From the NCBI GenBank assembly GCA_003542575.1, contig DPKJ01000003.1, forward strand, positions 212,795 through 276,794: 64,000 nt of DNA. The letters run 5' to 3'. Position 1 is the first letter of the stretch; the number at the start of each line of letters is the position of its first letter. This document shows, in pieces, positions 63,539-64,000 of this stretch. The position numbers and the translations under genes were made by a program. Under the pieces are notes generated by a model, which saw nothing but the letters and a program-made list of their open reading frames with translations, had not been told where the DNA came from and did not search any database. The DNA is from Rikenellaceae bacterium. Lineage in GTDB: Bacteria > Bacteroidota > Bacteroidia > Bacteroidales > UBA932.

Positions 63539-63619
63539 TTTCGTAAAATTCAAATTAGTAGGACATAAAGTTATAAAAAATCAATTATATTCTCAATTCA
63601 TGAATATTCAATTAATTAC

Positions 63620-63653
63620 TTTGGTGATTATATGGCTTAAAATTTTAAATTTG
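63620..63653 (+). promoter_or_regulatory. Candidate -33/-7 promoter of the PrsW-like gene
   Basis: TTTG (63620-63623) and TAAATTTG (63646-63653) match both Bacteroidota boxes with a 22-bp spacer, 1-3 bp longer than usual. The ATG lies 24 bp downstream. Confidence 0.5.
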
Positions 63654-63677
63654 TGAACCAGCTATAAAACTTCTCAA

Positions 63678-64000
63678 ATGGAAATTGTCTTTAGCGTTTT
63701 TCCTATTATCTTTTTTTTGCTTTTTCTGTTCTTGATGGACAGCTTTAAACTTGTTTCCGTAAAGAGAGTTCTATCTTCATTTATCTGGGGAATAATCTGT
63801 GCATTTGTTGCTTACTTAATCAATAGTTTTGCAGTTGATACATTTTCGCATAGTATGCAGGTGCATTCAAAATATTTTGCTCCCCTCCTTGAAGAACTTA
63901 TTAAGACAGGTTTCGTTATATATCTGGTCTCAGCTAAGAGAGTGGGCTTTACAATTGATGCTGCAATTTATGGTTTTGCAACAGGTGCCGGCTTCTCTAT
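63678..64000 (+). CDS. PrsW-like intramembrane protease, 3' end outside window
   Basis: The frame is open from the ATG at 63678 to the window edge (107 complete codons visible). Membrane helices lie near residues 3-20 and 30-50. The segment PLLEELIKTGFVIYLV contains the EExxK-type Glu motif of PrsW and related CAAX-like membrane proteases, and GFATGAGFS follows. PrsW cleaves anti-sigma factors in Bacillus; its target here is unknown. The identification rests on one motif and the helix pattern in an incomplete protein. Confidence 0.7.
   Translation, partial: MEIVFSVFPIIFFLLFLFLMDSFKLVSVKRVLSSFIWGIICAFVAYLINSFAVDTFSHSMQVHSKYFAPLLEELIKTGFVIYLVSAKRVGFTIDAAIYGFATGAGFS

Overview
The window looks like a piece of a Bacteroidota chromosome, most likely Bacteroidales. 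The evidence is: moderately AT-rich DNA, starts without Shine-Dalgarno sequences, candidate -7 boxes of the TAnnTTTG type, many lipoproteins and -AQ-type signal peptides, and families largely confined to this phylum (S46 dipeptidyl-peptidases, DUF4876, DUF6850, 6-bladed beta-propeller lipoproteins, C25 gingipain-like peptidases). No rRNA, tRNA, insertion sequence, prophage or CRISPR array was seen. Secreted peptidases dominate, which points to an organism that lives on protein and peptides.

Layout. 1-3.6 kb: an S9 peptidase cut by the window edge and a beta-propeller lipoprotein. 3.7-16.0 kb (minus): a six-gene operon read as C25 peptidase - TonB-dependent receptor - DUF4876 lipoprotein - DUF6850 barrel - C25 peptidase - C25 peptidase. 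16.1-20.5 kb (minus): Cys/His-rich protein, DUF6599, DUF362, cysS, ssb. 20.7-23.8 kb: coiled-coil lipoprotein and an M3 peptidyl-dipeptidase. 24.2-36.0 kb (plus): a second six-gene operon, metzincin-type protease - TldD-like - TldE-like - TonB-dependent receptor - DUF4876 - DUF6850. It carries the same receptor triad in the same order, behind a different peptidase set. 36.0-36.2 kb: a large imperfect palindrome between convergent genes. 36.3-45.7 kb: two S46 dipeptidyl-peptidases, a NapH-like ferredoxin membrane protein and an M16 peptidase. 45.8-53.8 kb: small lipoprotein, DUF4105 protein, amidase, UPF0316 protein, nnr, a histidine kinase, a DCC-family protein and pdxH. 53.9-61.9 kb: a kinase/NtrC-type regulator pair, then a lipoprotein, two L,D-transpeptidase genes, a membrane-anchored protein and a second NtrC-type regulator. 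62-64 kb: a duplicated-domain lipoprotein, an Hpt protein and the start of a PrsW-like protein.

How the parts may work together. The main candidate for an undescribed system is the repeated receptor - DUF4876 - DUF6850 triad (no SusD seen), coupled once to three caspase-fold peptidases and once to a metalloprotease plus an exported TldD/TldE pair. I read these as two parallel units that cut a protein or peptide outside or in the periplasm and import the product or a bound ligand. The second candidate is an envelope circuit controlled by sigma-54: the regulator at 55.4 kb is followed by a nested dyad and a -24/-12-like promoter in front of a helical lipoprotein. The next gene fuses a homologous helical segment to an L,D-transpeptidase domain. 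A better -24/-12 match lies before the small lipoprotein at 45.8 kb. All functional links are inferred from sequence and gene order.
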